From Lunularia cruciata (taxonomy: Eukaryota > Streptophyta > Marchantiopsida > Lunulariales > Lunulariaceae), in assembly GCA_948567375.1 (NCBI GenBank), contig OX419760.1:62678911-62742910 (forward strand): DNA of 64,000 nucleotides, in the 5' to 3' direction. The notes under the pieces are model-generated. The model was given only the letters and a program-made list of their open reading frames with translations. It ran no database searches and was not told where the DNA came from. A program made the position numbers and the translations under genes. This document shows positions 45,764-57,878 of the stretch, one piece after another. How positions within the stretch are numbered: position 1 is the first letter of the stretch; each line of letters starts with the position of its first letter.

Positions 45764-45845
45764 CCCCATGTTACCTTTTTTGTCTCTCCCTTGTTTGGCT
45801 TGATGGGGTCTTCCCATCCTTCGTTTTTCCTACGCGGTCCACTTT

Positions 45846-46191
45846 ATTTCTATATACATTAAATTGTATCCATAGATATGTATTTAAGTGAACCGACTAT
45901 ATGTACTTTTCGACTCAAAAAGAAGAAATACAATTTGAGAATCAGATGATTCTTGCCGGGCTATACTCAAGTGGAATGTCTATCCCCTTGCACCAAGATT
46001 AATTTCGATCATTGGGGTTTGTCTTAGAGTTGAAATGGCAATAGAACTCCCGATCTCATCTAAACCAGTTTATCCTCGAAGTTTTGTACTTGATCTCGAA
46101 ATATGTGTGAAGACAAGGAAATGGATTATATGACTATGGAACATGCATGATCTGAACATCGTCTATCCCATCTAATGAGTTTGTAGTTTCT
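45846..46191. other. Unassigned sequence
   Basis: No gene. Separates LINE D from the next LINE 3'-end insertion. Its right end holds the left target duplication AGTTTGTAGTTTCT (46178-46191). Confidence 0.5.
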
Positions 46192-46283
46192 ATTTGGGGC
46201 TTAGCCCCATTTACCTCTTTTCCTTGTAAGGTTTGATCGGGTCTTCCCATCCTTCTTGTTATCCTGCGCGGTCGCCTTTTTTA
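46192..46283 (+). mobile_element. 92-bp LINE 3'-end insertion with target duplication
   Basis: Starts at the first hairpin (GGGGCTTAGCCCC) and ends GCGCGGTCGCCTTTTTTAC. Flanked by AGTTTGTAGTTTCT (46178-46191) and AGTTTGTAGTGTCT (46284-46297), a 14-bp duplication with one mismatch, as produced by target-primed reverse transcription. Confidence 0.82.
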
Positions 46284-46299
46284 CAGTTTGTAGTGTCTC

Positions 46300-47422
46300 A
46301 TCAGTTTCATCTATTTTGCAAATACGTCGGATCTGGTTATGGTTTTTCTTCCATTTTCATATCTTTTGACATGAATAGCTTTGGAAGCAAACGTATAATC
46401 TATCAATCGAAGCAATGAAACTTTGTGCCCGGTGAATCAAACTGACTTATGGAGTATGATGTCCTGTAAATCGGCACCATCAGAAATATACTTGTAGCAA
46501 ATATAGCCCAAGATTTACATGCAAGTTATGTGTATTGAAACGTTTAAGAAGAATGACACGACATTTTTACGTGATTGTATGTACTCAAATGGTGTAGTGC
46601 AAGTCTGGCGTTTCGAGCAGAACTTGGGATTCCTGATGTCATTCATGGTGATGTCTATAAGCGAAGACATGCACAAAAGAAGAGTATAGAACATTCTTAG
46701 GCCCACAATGTCAGTTTGTCACCAAATTTCAAGAAATGCTTTGGATCATATGTATGTCACGAAGAGCAAGTCAAAGACGGGACGACGATATATTTCAAAG
46801 ACCAAAGTAGATGTCGCACAAAAGGGTGACATTCCTGTCATTACTTCTGTTTTACATGTGAAAATATGAGGGAAGGTTGCAACTAAATGTCTACCGGGGA
46901 CAGGTGCAAGATGGACCTAGTGAAGGGTCATGGTTTCACTCACGGTAGAGTTTTCTACCAAAATATTTGATCCAAAAGCTACGGTCTCGGACAAACGCAT
47001 ATTTAAGCGAACACAACAACGAGCAACATGTAGCAAATGTTCAAATGTTCAGGCACATCTGCTAAATGATTGAGGATGGACTACCAATCGTAAATCTGAG
47101 TAATGGGTGAGCTTAATTTTCGTCCTTCTTGCAGAAATCCGGAGACGGAGAAATCCGGAATACCTTCGTGCTTGAGGTGTAGTCATTGGCTTAAACATCT
47201 AACCAATGTGAAACAAGGCCACTCGCTAGTTTAGGAGATTGACAGCGAAGCTATCTGTCAATTAACTTTTATGTGAGGAGGCCATCACATAAAACTTGGG
47301 TGTCGGATTGTTATTGAGAAAGGGTACAAATTTGACGAATGAACGTAATTAATCAGCACAAGGAGGTTGTCATAGTCGGATCCAAGCGTAACATCTGGCA
47401 AGCTTCAGGAGTTGTCAATAAA
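46300..47422. other. Unassigned sequence
   Basis: No recognisable gene or repeat. Two short open frames (46233-46418 and 46515-46706) carry no motif. Confidence 0.45.
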
Positions 47423-47437
47423 CGGAGTCGGTATTGA

Positions 47438-47490
47438 AGAGAAAAAGGCGACCGCGTAGGAAAAATGAAGGATGGGAAGATCCCATCAAG
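47438..47490 (-). mobile_element. 53-bp LINE 3'-end insertion with target duplication
   Basis: Only the last ~50 nt of the LINE (second hairpin plus CCTACGCGGTCGCCTTTTT) in minus orientation. It is flanked by perfect 15-bp repeats CGGAGTCGGTATTGA (47423-47437 and 47491-47505). This pins the exact 3' end of the element and proves mobilisation of an extremely truncated copy. Confidence 0.88.
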
Positions 47491-47505
47491 CGGAGTCGGT
47501 ATTGA

Positions 47506-48735
47506 TAGTTACCAAGTATACTAGCAAGTCGTAGTGCTGTCTTATGACCCAATCCCATTTCGCTCCTCATCAGGACCTGTCGGATGAATAGGATGCTGCC
47601 TTCAGCAGAGGACTTCTATATCGAAAGTGATTTTGAGTTCCAGACTCGGTAGCAGTAACTGAAATCTTGGGGCAGACGAGATGACAGGCCTGCACGATGT
47701 AGAGTGTACCTGCCATGCTCCAGGAATCTTAGGGCTCATTTAGTGCCTAAGCGGGAGGTGTTGTGGTGTTTCTGTCATAGAATATAGGAATCTTAGCCTG
47801 TTACAGCTGGACAATACTAAGGAGCATGCAGTACATGCCAAACTTGGTCCAACTAAGACCACGGTGTAGGGGGTTTCAGAAATAAAGTGATGAAGCTCAG
47901 TATATTTTCTTCACGATATTTACAAATTCTATGAAAAATCAATATGGGGATCTCCTCAAAGGAAGAAAAAGACCTGTTATCATCTTCCATCCAAGTTCCT
48001 TATTTGGTGGATAGCAAACTCCTTAATAGGTGGATCTATGATGTGTATAGTAGGAAATAAACGATAAAAGTTTTCCATCATCACACTGCAAAACATTGAC
48101 TACATTTTAGGGTTAATGGAACGCTTGATTTGATTTGAATCTAGGTGCTAGTTAGTTCGAGAGGGAACTGGCAGCGTGGACTGAGGGGTCATGAGGGAAT
48201 CCATTGCAGAGCGGTCCATTTTCCTTGATTTCTTGGTCCAAACGGTTTCTCCCCAAAGAGTGTGAATCCATGGCCGAGCAGCGCTCCACTTTCCTCCAAT
48301 TCTTTGCTCGAGTTCTCTCCAACAAGGAATCCTCTGAATAGCACTTGATTTCCTTCAATTTCTTGCACTTGCTCTCGAATTTATTATTCTTTTGAAGTAG
48401 GCCGGGAGGGAATCCAATGGTTTTTTCATGGGTGGGATTCCAATACACTTGATTTCTTGCTAGAGGTCTCGATCTCCATTTCTTTCTCCACAATATTAGG
48501 AGTGCTAGTTTTCCTTAGATGCATTTTTGCCTTTTGGCTTTATCCAATGTCGAGGAGAGTTTAGAATAACACATAGAGGGATTTGACTATTTCTAAGGTA
48601 TGCTAGAATCTAGAATAATCAAGTAGAGCATGCCAAGGGGTAGCAAGCATGGAGAACTCACCAGAAACATCACGAAATGTATGCAATGGATTATCCAATT
48701 AATTGAATTTCCAAATTCCCAAATTGGATCGCCAA
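47506..48735. other. Unassigned sequence
   Basis: No gene. Around 48190-48420 loosely repeated pyrimidine-rich phrases (TTTCCTTGATTTCTT, TTTCCTCCAATTCTTTG, TTTCCTTCAATTTCTTG) suggest a decayed tandem array. The minus frame 48152-48493 is its translation and is rejected. Confidence 0.45.
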
Positions 48736-49985
48736 ATCTAATTTGTAGAGATAGTTTGATGAAAATGAAAATGAAGAGGTAGATTTAGATATGCTAGAAT
48801 TATTGCTTATTGTGTGGGAGTATGCACATTCCTATAGATACATAGAACAGAGAGTTACATATCCTCATAGTAGGGAAATTGTGATTAAATATTTCAGAGG
48901 CCTAGATATGAATGCATTTTGTTAATTGACTAGAATGGCCATTTGAGTCTTTTTCAACATTAGTGGATCTTATAAAGGATCATAGAATATTTCAAAAGAA
49001 CTTTAGGCAAGAGCAAACGTTATCGTGGATCCAAGTAGCTCTTGCTCTAGATAGATTTGTACATCATAGTAATGGAGCTTATGTTATAAAAAGGCTAAAC
49101 ATGGGGTGATTAATGTTAGTTCAACCATTGCCTTTATAAAACAAGTCATGATGGCATATTAAGCATTATGCGGAGTCAAGTGGAATGGCTGGAGGATCAC
49201 AAGAGAAATATCTGCAGTTTTTGCACAAAAAGGTTTCACTAGTTATGTAGATTTGGTAGATGGAACATTGTTTCCTCTCGCAACTTGACTTTGATGGATG
49301 GAGAAATGTATTATAGTAGGGCTCTTATTTCCTAAATGACCAATTGATTTGTGATGATAAAAGAAAAATTATAATTTGTCAAGAGGTAAGTGTTTTGATG
49401 GTTCAATATATAATTCTTCTTTCTTAATTCAAGTTTTTTGCAATTGATTAATTTTGTGCAGCTTCAAGTTTGATTTTATTTATTTGGAGGAATGCTAAGG
49501 TCATGTCATGACATGACTTGTTAAAAAGTCATCATTGTGGAGTAATTTGAATCAAAGAGGGAGTTGCCATCATTTTGAGGCCAAAGAATATCTTTTAGGT
49601 GATTTTGGTTATGTACCCGCGCATCACCTAGTCCACACCTTCAAGTAAGTCCAATCAAAGGACAAACAAGAGTTCAACAAATTTTTGGCAAAGGCTCGTG
49701 TGATTAATGCGCATTGTATAGGAGTATTGAAAGCTAGATGGAATTCACTTTGGGAGTTGACAATGAAAATTAAAGACAATATTAGAAATGCATATTGGTA
49801 AAGTGTGTTTCAATTTGTATTATTTTACATAACTTCTATATCAATAGGCTGGATGTTTGGTTAGAAGACAATGGTAGATTTATAGAGGAAACTCAAGTAG
49901 ATATAGAAATTTCTCTAAATGGAATGGAGCTTGGTAGGAAGAAAGTAGGTCAAGCATGATACAACAATGCTTTACTTATCATCTC
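48736..49985 (+). pseudogene. PIF/Harbinger-like transposase relic
   Basis: Reading across frames: an N-terminal section near 49000 (SWIQVALALDRF), VDGTLFPLA (first Asp region, about 49258), LICDDKRK-like near 49345, then SSLWSNLNQRGSHHFEAKEYLLGDFGYVPAHHLV (second Asp, about 49600) and EFNKFLAKARVINAHCIGVLKARWNSLWEL (third acidic region, about 49670-49755). These are DDE_Tnp_4 motifs in order. Two GT-AG introns are still recognisable (about 49384-49461 and 49800-49849), so it is not a processed copy. Many stops make it dead. Terminal inverted repeats were not located. Confidence 0.8.
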
Positions 49986-52708
49986 AAGGAAATTGAATTT
50001 CTCTTATGCTTCATGATGTAATATCCTTTTGAGAATGTTAAGCATAAGTCTTGTTCTTATGCATGAACCTGTTTTGTTTAGAATTTAGGATTGCATGAAC
50101 CTCTTTGGTTAAACCCTTGGATCTAGGTTTAGCACACGTCTCATGGAAAAGCTAGCTGGTTGTTTAGAAGCATTCCAATATGGTGGCACCAAACATTGGT
50201 TGTGTGGTTGGTGCAGGTTGATGCTCAGTGTTGATGCTATCAAAATTGCATGGATCATACTGGATGCATCAATTCCCATTGCATGGATTATACTGGATGT
50301 GTAGATGGCACTGATGGACATCCATTGTCTTTGGAAGGTGCTAGTTGGCACCTATCCTTGAGGCACCATTAGGATAGTGCAAATTGATGATGTGTTTATT
50401 GCATTTTGGCAGCAATTGACGCTCAATATTCAAATTTTTTGAGTTGTGAATTGGATTTTCTTCTTGAGAATATAAACTTAAGAGTGAGTGTAGGTCTCTA
50501 TATAAACTCACCATTTCTCATAGACTTGTAGTAGGAGAGCACTTCACCAAAGAAGAAGAGTGCAATTTGGGATATTCAAAGAAAGAGAGTGCCATTTGGG
50601 AGGGGTTGCAAGAGAAAGAGAAGGAGAGAGGAGAATATAGTTAACACAAGACAACTTTGCAAGTGAGCACAATTTATAGGAGAGAAGATGCTCTATAATT
50701 TGTGGATTTTTGAAGGAGGAGAGTACAAGGATAGTTACCAAGAGAAGGAGAGCAAGAGAGAAGACAACTTTGTAAGATAGCAAAATTAGAGGAGAGCATT
50801 TTGAAAGAGAGTAGTTTTATTTGTTGTAGTACCTTTTTGGGTAGGAGTTTAGTTCAAAAGAGAGGGTAGACACCAAAAACCAATACATTTTGGTATTGAG
50901 TTGAGTTTGAATAGAAAATACCCAACATAATAGAAATTTAGGGTTATGAGAATTTTTTTGATGATGAGGATATGAACAATATGCATGAAGGAGATTGGTA
51001 ATTGTGTTTCACATAATTCATCACTCAACAACCTTCATAAAATGGTTGTGGATGGATAAACACCAAGTGCAATTTGTCATTGTTAGAATCAAGGAGGTTG
51101 ATTTGGATGTTCTTGGCTTGAAAAAAACCATTAGGTTACCCTAATTCAAAGGTATCTTTTGACCTCCCATCCTCTTTTCTTTTTTGTCTATTTGCTATTT
51201 TTTTTTATCATTTATGAATTTTGGTTGTTTTCTTGAAGTCAAACCATTAACACCGATCCATTTTGACAGACTTATCCTATAGTATCAATGGGCATTACCT
51301 CGATGCTAATTGACTTTTGTGCTTGTTCCACAATGTCTTTGAGCATCAACCTAAAAACCCATAAACCCAATTCATGTTTCACAACATTGTTTGGTGCTTT
51401 CCAACATCTTTGGGGATCATTATCTTCTCTCACAATGTTGGCATGCAACACTCTACATTGGCCACCTTGGCTATGTTGGAATTTTCCTATCTAAGTGCTG
51501 GCCAAGAGCTTCTTTTGTATTATGGTTTCTTACCCTTGTTTCTTTCTAGGTACTTGCATGTATGGAGTTTGTGCAACTGTGGGACAAGAATCCTTTCACA
51601 AGGACTGCTAAAGGGAGGCCATTTTAGTTGACATTAGATGTAATTTGAGATGCACTTGGAATGCCAAGAGTGAGGACACCAAGGAGGACAATGATTCCTT
51701 ACACAATTATTTTAGCTTGGTTTCTATAGAGAGATTGGGTTGCAAAGAGGTATTTGGCAAGAGAATATGTGTATCTTGCATTCAATGCCGTTGTCTAGAT
51801 GATGTGTGCACTTTTGGCACCAATGATTTGGCCCAAGATTGTACATGGGTATTTGGTTCCCAACACCAAAACTAAGTTGAGGAGATTTGGTATGGAGGAT
51901 TATGATTGGGATGCGTTAGCATTTCAATGCATTACTATAGAGGTGAGGAGTTTTCAAAGCTAATTGAAATTACCTAATGGGGATTGGTTCAGATTCATCT
52001 TCCTTGGGCAGATTTTCACTCACCTCTTTGTGGAGACAGGTTACATTTATGACGAGGAGATGTGCGACTTGAATGAAGGAGAGGAGGAGATTATATGCAA
52101 CAAAGAGGGTGGTGATGATGAGAATGGAGAGGATGAGGATAAGAGTTTTGATGATGGAGAGGATGAGGATGGTGAGTGATTGATTAGTGATGTTTTGGTG
52201 TATTGAGTTTTGGCATATTTTGTATATTTTCTTTGTTGGAAACATACAAAGTATTTATTGTATAGACCTTTGCAAAATTTCATAAATGAGTTAAACTAAT
52301 TTAAATTAATTAATGAACCTTCATATTTACTTAATAGATGACTATATGTTACCTATTGTGAATATGTGTTCAACAAATTCATGTTAAGACACATGCCTTA
52401 CCAATAGTGAGGTTAGGGAGTGATAGGTATCTTGAAAGAGATCCTTGTACACCTTCATCCTTTGCGAGAACTCCTTCTCCCTCTTCTTCCCCCTCTTCTC
52501 TCTAGAGAAGGCACCTCCACCTTGCATTAGAGAGCCCCTTCACCCTCTTGTTCTATCAACATAGAGTGGTGAGATGATTGTGTCTAAGTGGTTGAGGAGC
52601 AAAAGAGACTCATTGTTGAGCATGAGTAGACTAAAATTTTTAGAGGAGCTAGAGAGATCAGTACTTGAGCGTGAGAGTAGATTGGAGAGTTTAGAGGAGT
52701 GAGAGATT
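49986..52708. other. Unassigned sequence, purine-rich in part
   Basis: 50460-50830 is GA-rich with repeated AAGAGAAGGAGAG-type phrases. Plus frames at 51288-51875 and 51964-52179 read on with few stops. The last has an acidic tail (EGGDDENGEDEDKSFDDGED) about 2 kb downstream of the Harbinger-like relic. An acidic C-terminal tail might belong to that element's accessory ORF or to a decayed host gene, but no domain is recognisable. Nothing else supported. Confidence 0.4.
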
Positions 52709-54626
52709 TGTTGTGCATATATACATTGCTACATAACATACACTATAGAAGCACAACTCACACATAAGTCATACATGAACTCTAAAGTGCCACACTAATC
52801 ATTTTATTTTTCCACTCACATCATACTCAAATCAGATCTATACACAATCTCTCACTCAACATTTGCACACAATCGGGCATTGATTATAGTTAAACCACAC
52901 CAACTCTAACTTAAGAGACTCCAGGTAATGCCCGGCTTTTGTCCACCGTAGCCAGGAATTCAAAGGCTCAACATTAGAGAAGTGAGCTCTCTAGAGCTAC
53001 ATTGAAAATTATGTCCCTTGCTTGACCTAGGTCTTGAGCCCTAATGGCACTATTGATGGCACATCCAATGGTGCAAAAAATGTAAATGACAATACCATAT
53101 GATCAATAGCCCTAACATAAAATCCAACCACCAACAAATAGTCCATGAGTAATTACCAAAATAACTATGACTAACAATATTTGAGCAAATTGGCTTTTGA
53201 ACTACAAATATTGTGATAGTTGTCATGCATATATACATTGTTATCATTATAGAAGCACAACTTACACATAAGTGATACATGAACTTTAAAGTACCACATT
53301 TGATTCCCTAGTTAGAGGTTAGGTCCCTCTAACTCCATATAGCCATCTACTCTAAGTATGTGATATGCCCTATGGTGGGCAAAGATCAAGAGGCCGAGTG
53401 CTATCAAGCTTTATTGTTAGTTACCTGTCTACAATCTATATTACATAAAGGGTGAACTAGCTATAGGTCAAGTACATCTAGGACATAACCACTATCCTTG
53501 AGGAACCATCATGAGGGGAGGAGTCAAACATGCTATATGCCATTCTCTCAAACAATTATCACACACCAACATAGTAGTAGCTTCACTAGAAGAGCTACAT
53601 AACATACACCGCAAGCCTTCATGTACAAATGCCAAGCTTAGGTCTATAGTGCCATCAATGTTTAAGAGGAGGCATGGCACACAATTGTGCACATAATCCT
53701 TTCAAACGACACCATCATGTCCTTCAAACACAAGGACTCCAAAAGGCAAAACCTCATGCACTCTCAAGATAGTGCGGCCTATAGTAGCATCAAGTGTTGC
53801 TGAGGTAGTCTACTATAGATACACATAATCACATGGATGAAATCAACGAATTGAGGGTCTATAACCTTCTCCTCAAATAGTAGCATAGCTTAAGGTATCC
53901 CTATGTTGAGCAATTGCTAAGTTCTCAAAGGCCATTGGCCACTCTCCAAAAGATCTCTATCCATTGAGAAACATGTGCACCCATATGTCTAGATCATCTA
54001 ACTCCAAAACTACAATAATACCATAACAAATGGTTGTAGGTAAATCTAAATCTTGTCCATAAAGTAGAAAGTAAGGAGAGAAGGATGCTAAGAAGGCTTG
54101 CCGACTAAACCGATAGCCCATGGCCAACCAAGGTAATTAGAGATCCCAATCTCCCATGTGGTCTCTCTACAAACCAGACTTACACAATCTTCTCTTCACC
54201 ATTTGAACCACTCTATCTCTACTAAGCCAATTGCCTCTGGGTGATCTCAAGAGAAAGTATGATGATCAATCAAGGCCTACTCAAACAAGACATGAAACTC
54301 TCCCAAAAACTCTATACCTTGATCAATCAAAACTTGAGCTGGTGCATCAAAATGACAAGAACCCAATCTAAGAACAAGTAAGCAATCTCTTCATTGAACT
54401 TGTCAAGACGTGCAACCAACTCAATCCACTTGGAGAAATTCTCTATTGTAACTAAAACATATTGATAATGTCTAATAGTCAATGGTAAAGGTCCAACAAA
54501 GTCCAAACTCAATGGTAATCCAATCTCATGATAGATAATGAGTGTAATTGTGGTATAGGAGCATTAAATGATGCTCTAACTTGGTCACAAATCACACATA
54601 TGGCAAAAGATTGTTGTACATTAGTG
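52709..54626 (-). mobile_element. Second copy of the PHD-gypsy family, truncated
   Basis: Collinear with 16078-18080. On the left is the same triple structure: outer repeat 52709-52793 (TGTTGTGC...GTGCCACA), LTR core about 52797-53215 and inner repeat 53221-53298. Then the PHD finger (frame 53692-53492 plus WLCPRC after a stop; all Cys of the CDNC and CPRC pairs kept), the post-integrase region, and an integrase core fragment (SLDFVGPLPLTIRHY, frame 54512-54327). It stops at about 54626 where another element's LTR starts, so methyltransferase, RT and gag parts are absent. It is more diverged and AT-shifted than the first copy. Confidence 0.88.
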
Positions 54627-56830
54627 TAACAATATGTAGTTTACCAATGAGTTAGTCAAGGCTAAGGAAGTAGCAAATAGGCCAAATTAGCATAAAATAT
54701 TCTAGAAGTATCTAGGAAGCTACTTGGTACCTTCTAAGTATTAAGTAATGTGCATGCCAAGTGGCAACTTCTAGAAGGAAGCTTTTTGGGAAGCTTCCCA
54801 ACTTTCTTAGTTTGCACTCCAAGTAGATAGCTTCTAGAAACTTTTAACTAGCTTAGCTTGCATGCCAAGTAGGTGACTTCTAGAAGGAAGCTTCTTGAGA
54901 AACTTCTTGGATGACTTTGCTTGCACTCCAAGATAGTGGCTTAAGGAAGCTTCTCAAGAGCCTTATATGCTCCTTATAAATACCAAAGTAAAAGCTTATG
55001 CTAAGCATTTGGAATTTCTTTCATTCAAGTGTCCTAATGTGGTCTCCTATTCTCCTATTTTCTCCTTGATCTTTGTCTTTTACATTGGTATATGAGTAGG
55101 AATAGGATGGATGGAATTTATGGATCATCAAATCCATTTTCACCAAACCATTAGAATTTTTGTCTTTGTACTACCTAAGCATCATTTCATGCAATTCATC
55201 ACCTACGCTTTGGGCAGAATTTTTTGAATGTGAATCACCTTGTCGGAGGAACCTTTGGTACTTTTGGTTGTAACTTATGGAGAACATTGGACTTATGGTC
55301 TTGCATCTTTGTGTTAATTGAGATAAATTGGGAGTAGTGTGATAAAGTAGTAGCTATGGTGGCAATACTTGAGGTTAACATAATTATGCAACAATAGATT
55401 GAGCACCTTACTTGATTGTTGAATGAATGAGACTATCAATGACAAGATCCCATAGCGAGAGCACCATTTCTAGAAGGAGAAGAGCAAATCTGATTTCAAA
55501 AATCCAAGGTATTTGATGGCAGTAGTATGATAGAATAGTAGCCATGGTGACAATACTTGAGGTTAAAATTACTATGCAATAACAAATTGAGCACCTTTCT
55601 TGATTGTTGGATGAACAAGACTATCAAACAACAAGATCCCATAGAGAGAGCACCATTTTGAGAAGGAGAAGAGAAAATCTGATTTCCAAAACCCAAGGTA
55701 TTTGATGGGAAGAATCTCTCAAGCACAATAGAGAATTTTGTATTTGATTGTGAATGTTCTTTTGATGCTACAAATCTTCAAGATGAATGGAAACATATTC
55801 ACTTAGCTTCAAGCCAATTGGATGGAGTGTTAAAACTATGGTGGAAATTCCAAGAGGAGTGAGCTAAAAGGCAATTTTTTATGCCAATCTTGACATGAGA
55901 AGAATTCAAGGATACAATAATTAAGCAATTCCAAACAATAAATGTCACACAAGCAACACAAGATAAGTTAGCAGAGTTGAAGCATATTGGTTCTATAAGA
56001 AGCTAAGTCATGTAGTTCCAAAACATCTTTATGTAGTTTATAGATATAATTGATAGTAAAGTTGTTGATCAATTTGTGAGGGGCTTGAATTCACAAACCA
56101 AATTGGAAGTGACTATGCAAGAGCCAAAACACTTGGAAGAAGCCATGCAATTGGTTGAGCACTTTAATTCCTTAGTTGTGACAACATGGTCTTGATCTCA
56201 ACCATCACAAAACCTACCAACACATTACACATGAGTAGGTAGAGGGGCAAGCATCAATGGAGATTGATGCTATCCAACAGAGACTACTTGGCACAACAAT
56301 TTGGGAAAGATTATGAAAAAATGGTGATTGCTTTTATTATCACCATATTGGACATCACATTGCTGAATGTCCACTCAAGAATAGTCAACCTCAACAAATC
56401 GCCCAAATGAAGTTTATGAAGCAAAATAATGAAACAAGGAATCCCAATAGGAGATTTCAAGCCATCTATTGGGAATTTGATTAGTTCCAATAAGATTTAA
56501 GGCTCAACCTATGCAAGTTTGCTTCACTTGCAAGGTACAATATTTAATTGTGGTTGTAAGATTTTGGTTGGTTTTGGAAGTTCAGAACCATGTCTATGCA
56601 ATTAGCAAAGGATTTAAGTATTCCTATCAAGCCAATAATCAGAAATAGATTGATGATGGTGGATGGTAGAAAGGGTTCTACATTCTATACCTTGCATCTT
56701 ATTACTTTCAAGATTGGGAAAGAGTATTTGGAGTGTATGAGGTTTGTAGTAGCACCTCTACATTATGATGTCATTCTAGGTCTACCTAAGTTTGAACGTC
56801 ATAAGGTTCAATTTGATTGGGACCAATGAC
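54627..56830 (+). mobile_element. Gypsy-type element, plus strand: LTR, gag and protease
   Basis: Starts TGTAACAATATG right at the break of the PHD-gypsy copy. The LTR-like part (to about 55300) has three diverged ~85-bp tandem units (CATGCCAAGT-GGC-ACTTCTAGAAGGAAGCTT) and a TATAAATA box near 54974. Then gag coding with stops: FDATNLQDEWKHIHLASSQLDG, capsid phrases QFVRGLNSQTK, a damaged zinc knuckle (CFYYHHIGHHIAEC, near 56328) and a retropepsin C-terminal part (56590-56829: GLPKFERHKVQFDW). The rest of pol is missing because the next gypsy begins at 56871; it may continue beyond the window. Confidence 0.72.
55339..55708 (+). repeat. ~185-bp tandem duplication in gag
   Basis: 55339-55517 and 55527-55708 are diverged direct copies (shared CAATACTTGAGGTTAA, CAAGATCCCATAG-GAGAGCACCATTT and CCAAGGTATTTGATGG). 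The duplication includes the start of gag. Confidence 0.85.
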
Positions 56831-56870
56831 AAGTACAACACGTACAAATACAACACATACAAGTACAACA

Positions 56871-57550
56871 TGTATTGTGAGCCTGCCTATCTCCCACTTA
56901 GGATGGACATCTAATGGCTATTATAGTAGCGTACCATGTACTAAGAAAGCAAAGAACCCCAACTCCATGATACTCTTCCAAGGCTGACACTCCAAGAATC
57001 AAGACATTGCTCACTAAAGAACTCAATGCAAGAGATAGTTGTAAATGAAAGGATGATGAGTACTTCCTCACCCCTTGTTTATACACTTGTGAAATAGTTA
57101 TGCACTAAAGTTACTATTTACCAAAGTAACTCAAGTCACTAGGCTAAAAGTCAAGTAAAGTCAAAAAGTATAAAGGAATATCCATCCACATGGGCATATT
57201 CCACTAAGCATGTGATCTTATCTTGACCAAACAACTAAGTCAAGGATTCCTTCACATGGGCTATCCTTGGAATATAGAAGAATCCAAAACAAAAAGGCTT
57301 ATGGGCCCAAGAGTTCTCAACTCTTTCCTCAAAACCAAACACCTAAGAATAGTACCAAGTCAACACACGAGAATCCAAAATATTAGTGCTTATCTTTTCC
57401 ACTTTCTCTAAAGTAAGGTCCAATCTATCTTAGCTATGACTAACTTTAGCTAATCATGACTAATGTAGAACCTTCCTTTATCTATATAAATAATATCTCT
57501 CAAGTACTTGTTATAGTAAGCTAAATATCACAATACCACACACATGCACA
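56871..57550 (-). repeat. 3' LTR of minus-strand gypsy
   Basis: Starts TGTATTGTGAGCC on the plus strand. The inner border lies near 57550, before ACTCCCGGAC, whose complement GTCCGGGAGTA could be the polypurine tract. The exact inner end is uncertain. A TATATAAATA stretch near 57483 may be the promoter element read in the other orientation. Confidence 0.65.
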
Positions 57551-57878
57551 AATGAGTGTTATATTTACTCCCGGACTAAGTTTTCACTTTGTCCTCAAAA
57601 AGAAGGTCTCTTTACTTTCTATGATACATTTTCAACTTATCATGGTTAATCCTCTCAAAGTGTCTCCTTCCCAACTCCTTGAGATCATAGGTGTAATTGC
57701 TCCATACCTTCTCCACTATGAAAGGTCCAAAGTACTGAGGCAAAAACTTCTTTTGCACTCTCTTGAATCAAATGGAATAAAACAACATTACCCAATCACC
57801 TTCTTTGAAATCCTCCACCTTCTTCTTGCTTTGCCTCTTATTATAGCTCTCCTTTTTCTTCCTCTAGGTTTGCTCCAC

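Larger units (their letters stand above)
42746..45845 (+). mobile_element. LINE copy D: longest copy of the REL-type LINE family
   Basis: Has a 5' region (42746-43250), a pre-RT open frame, RT, zinc/REL region and a complete 3' tail. The 5' boundary is uncertain because it abuts copy C head-on. There are a few stops and frameshifts (43588, 43828, 44364, 44796), so it is recently but definitely inactivated. The LINE has no poly(A). It ends in two hairpins, GGGGCTTAGCCCC (45754-45766) and GATGGGGTCTTCCCATC (45802-45818), followed by CCTACGCGGTC. Eight or more shorter 3' ends elsewhere in the window share this tail. Confidence 0.85.
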
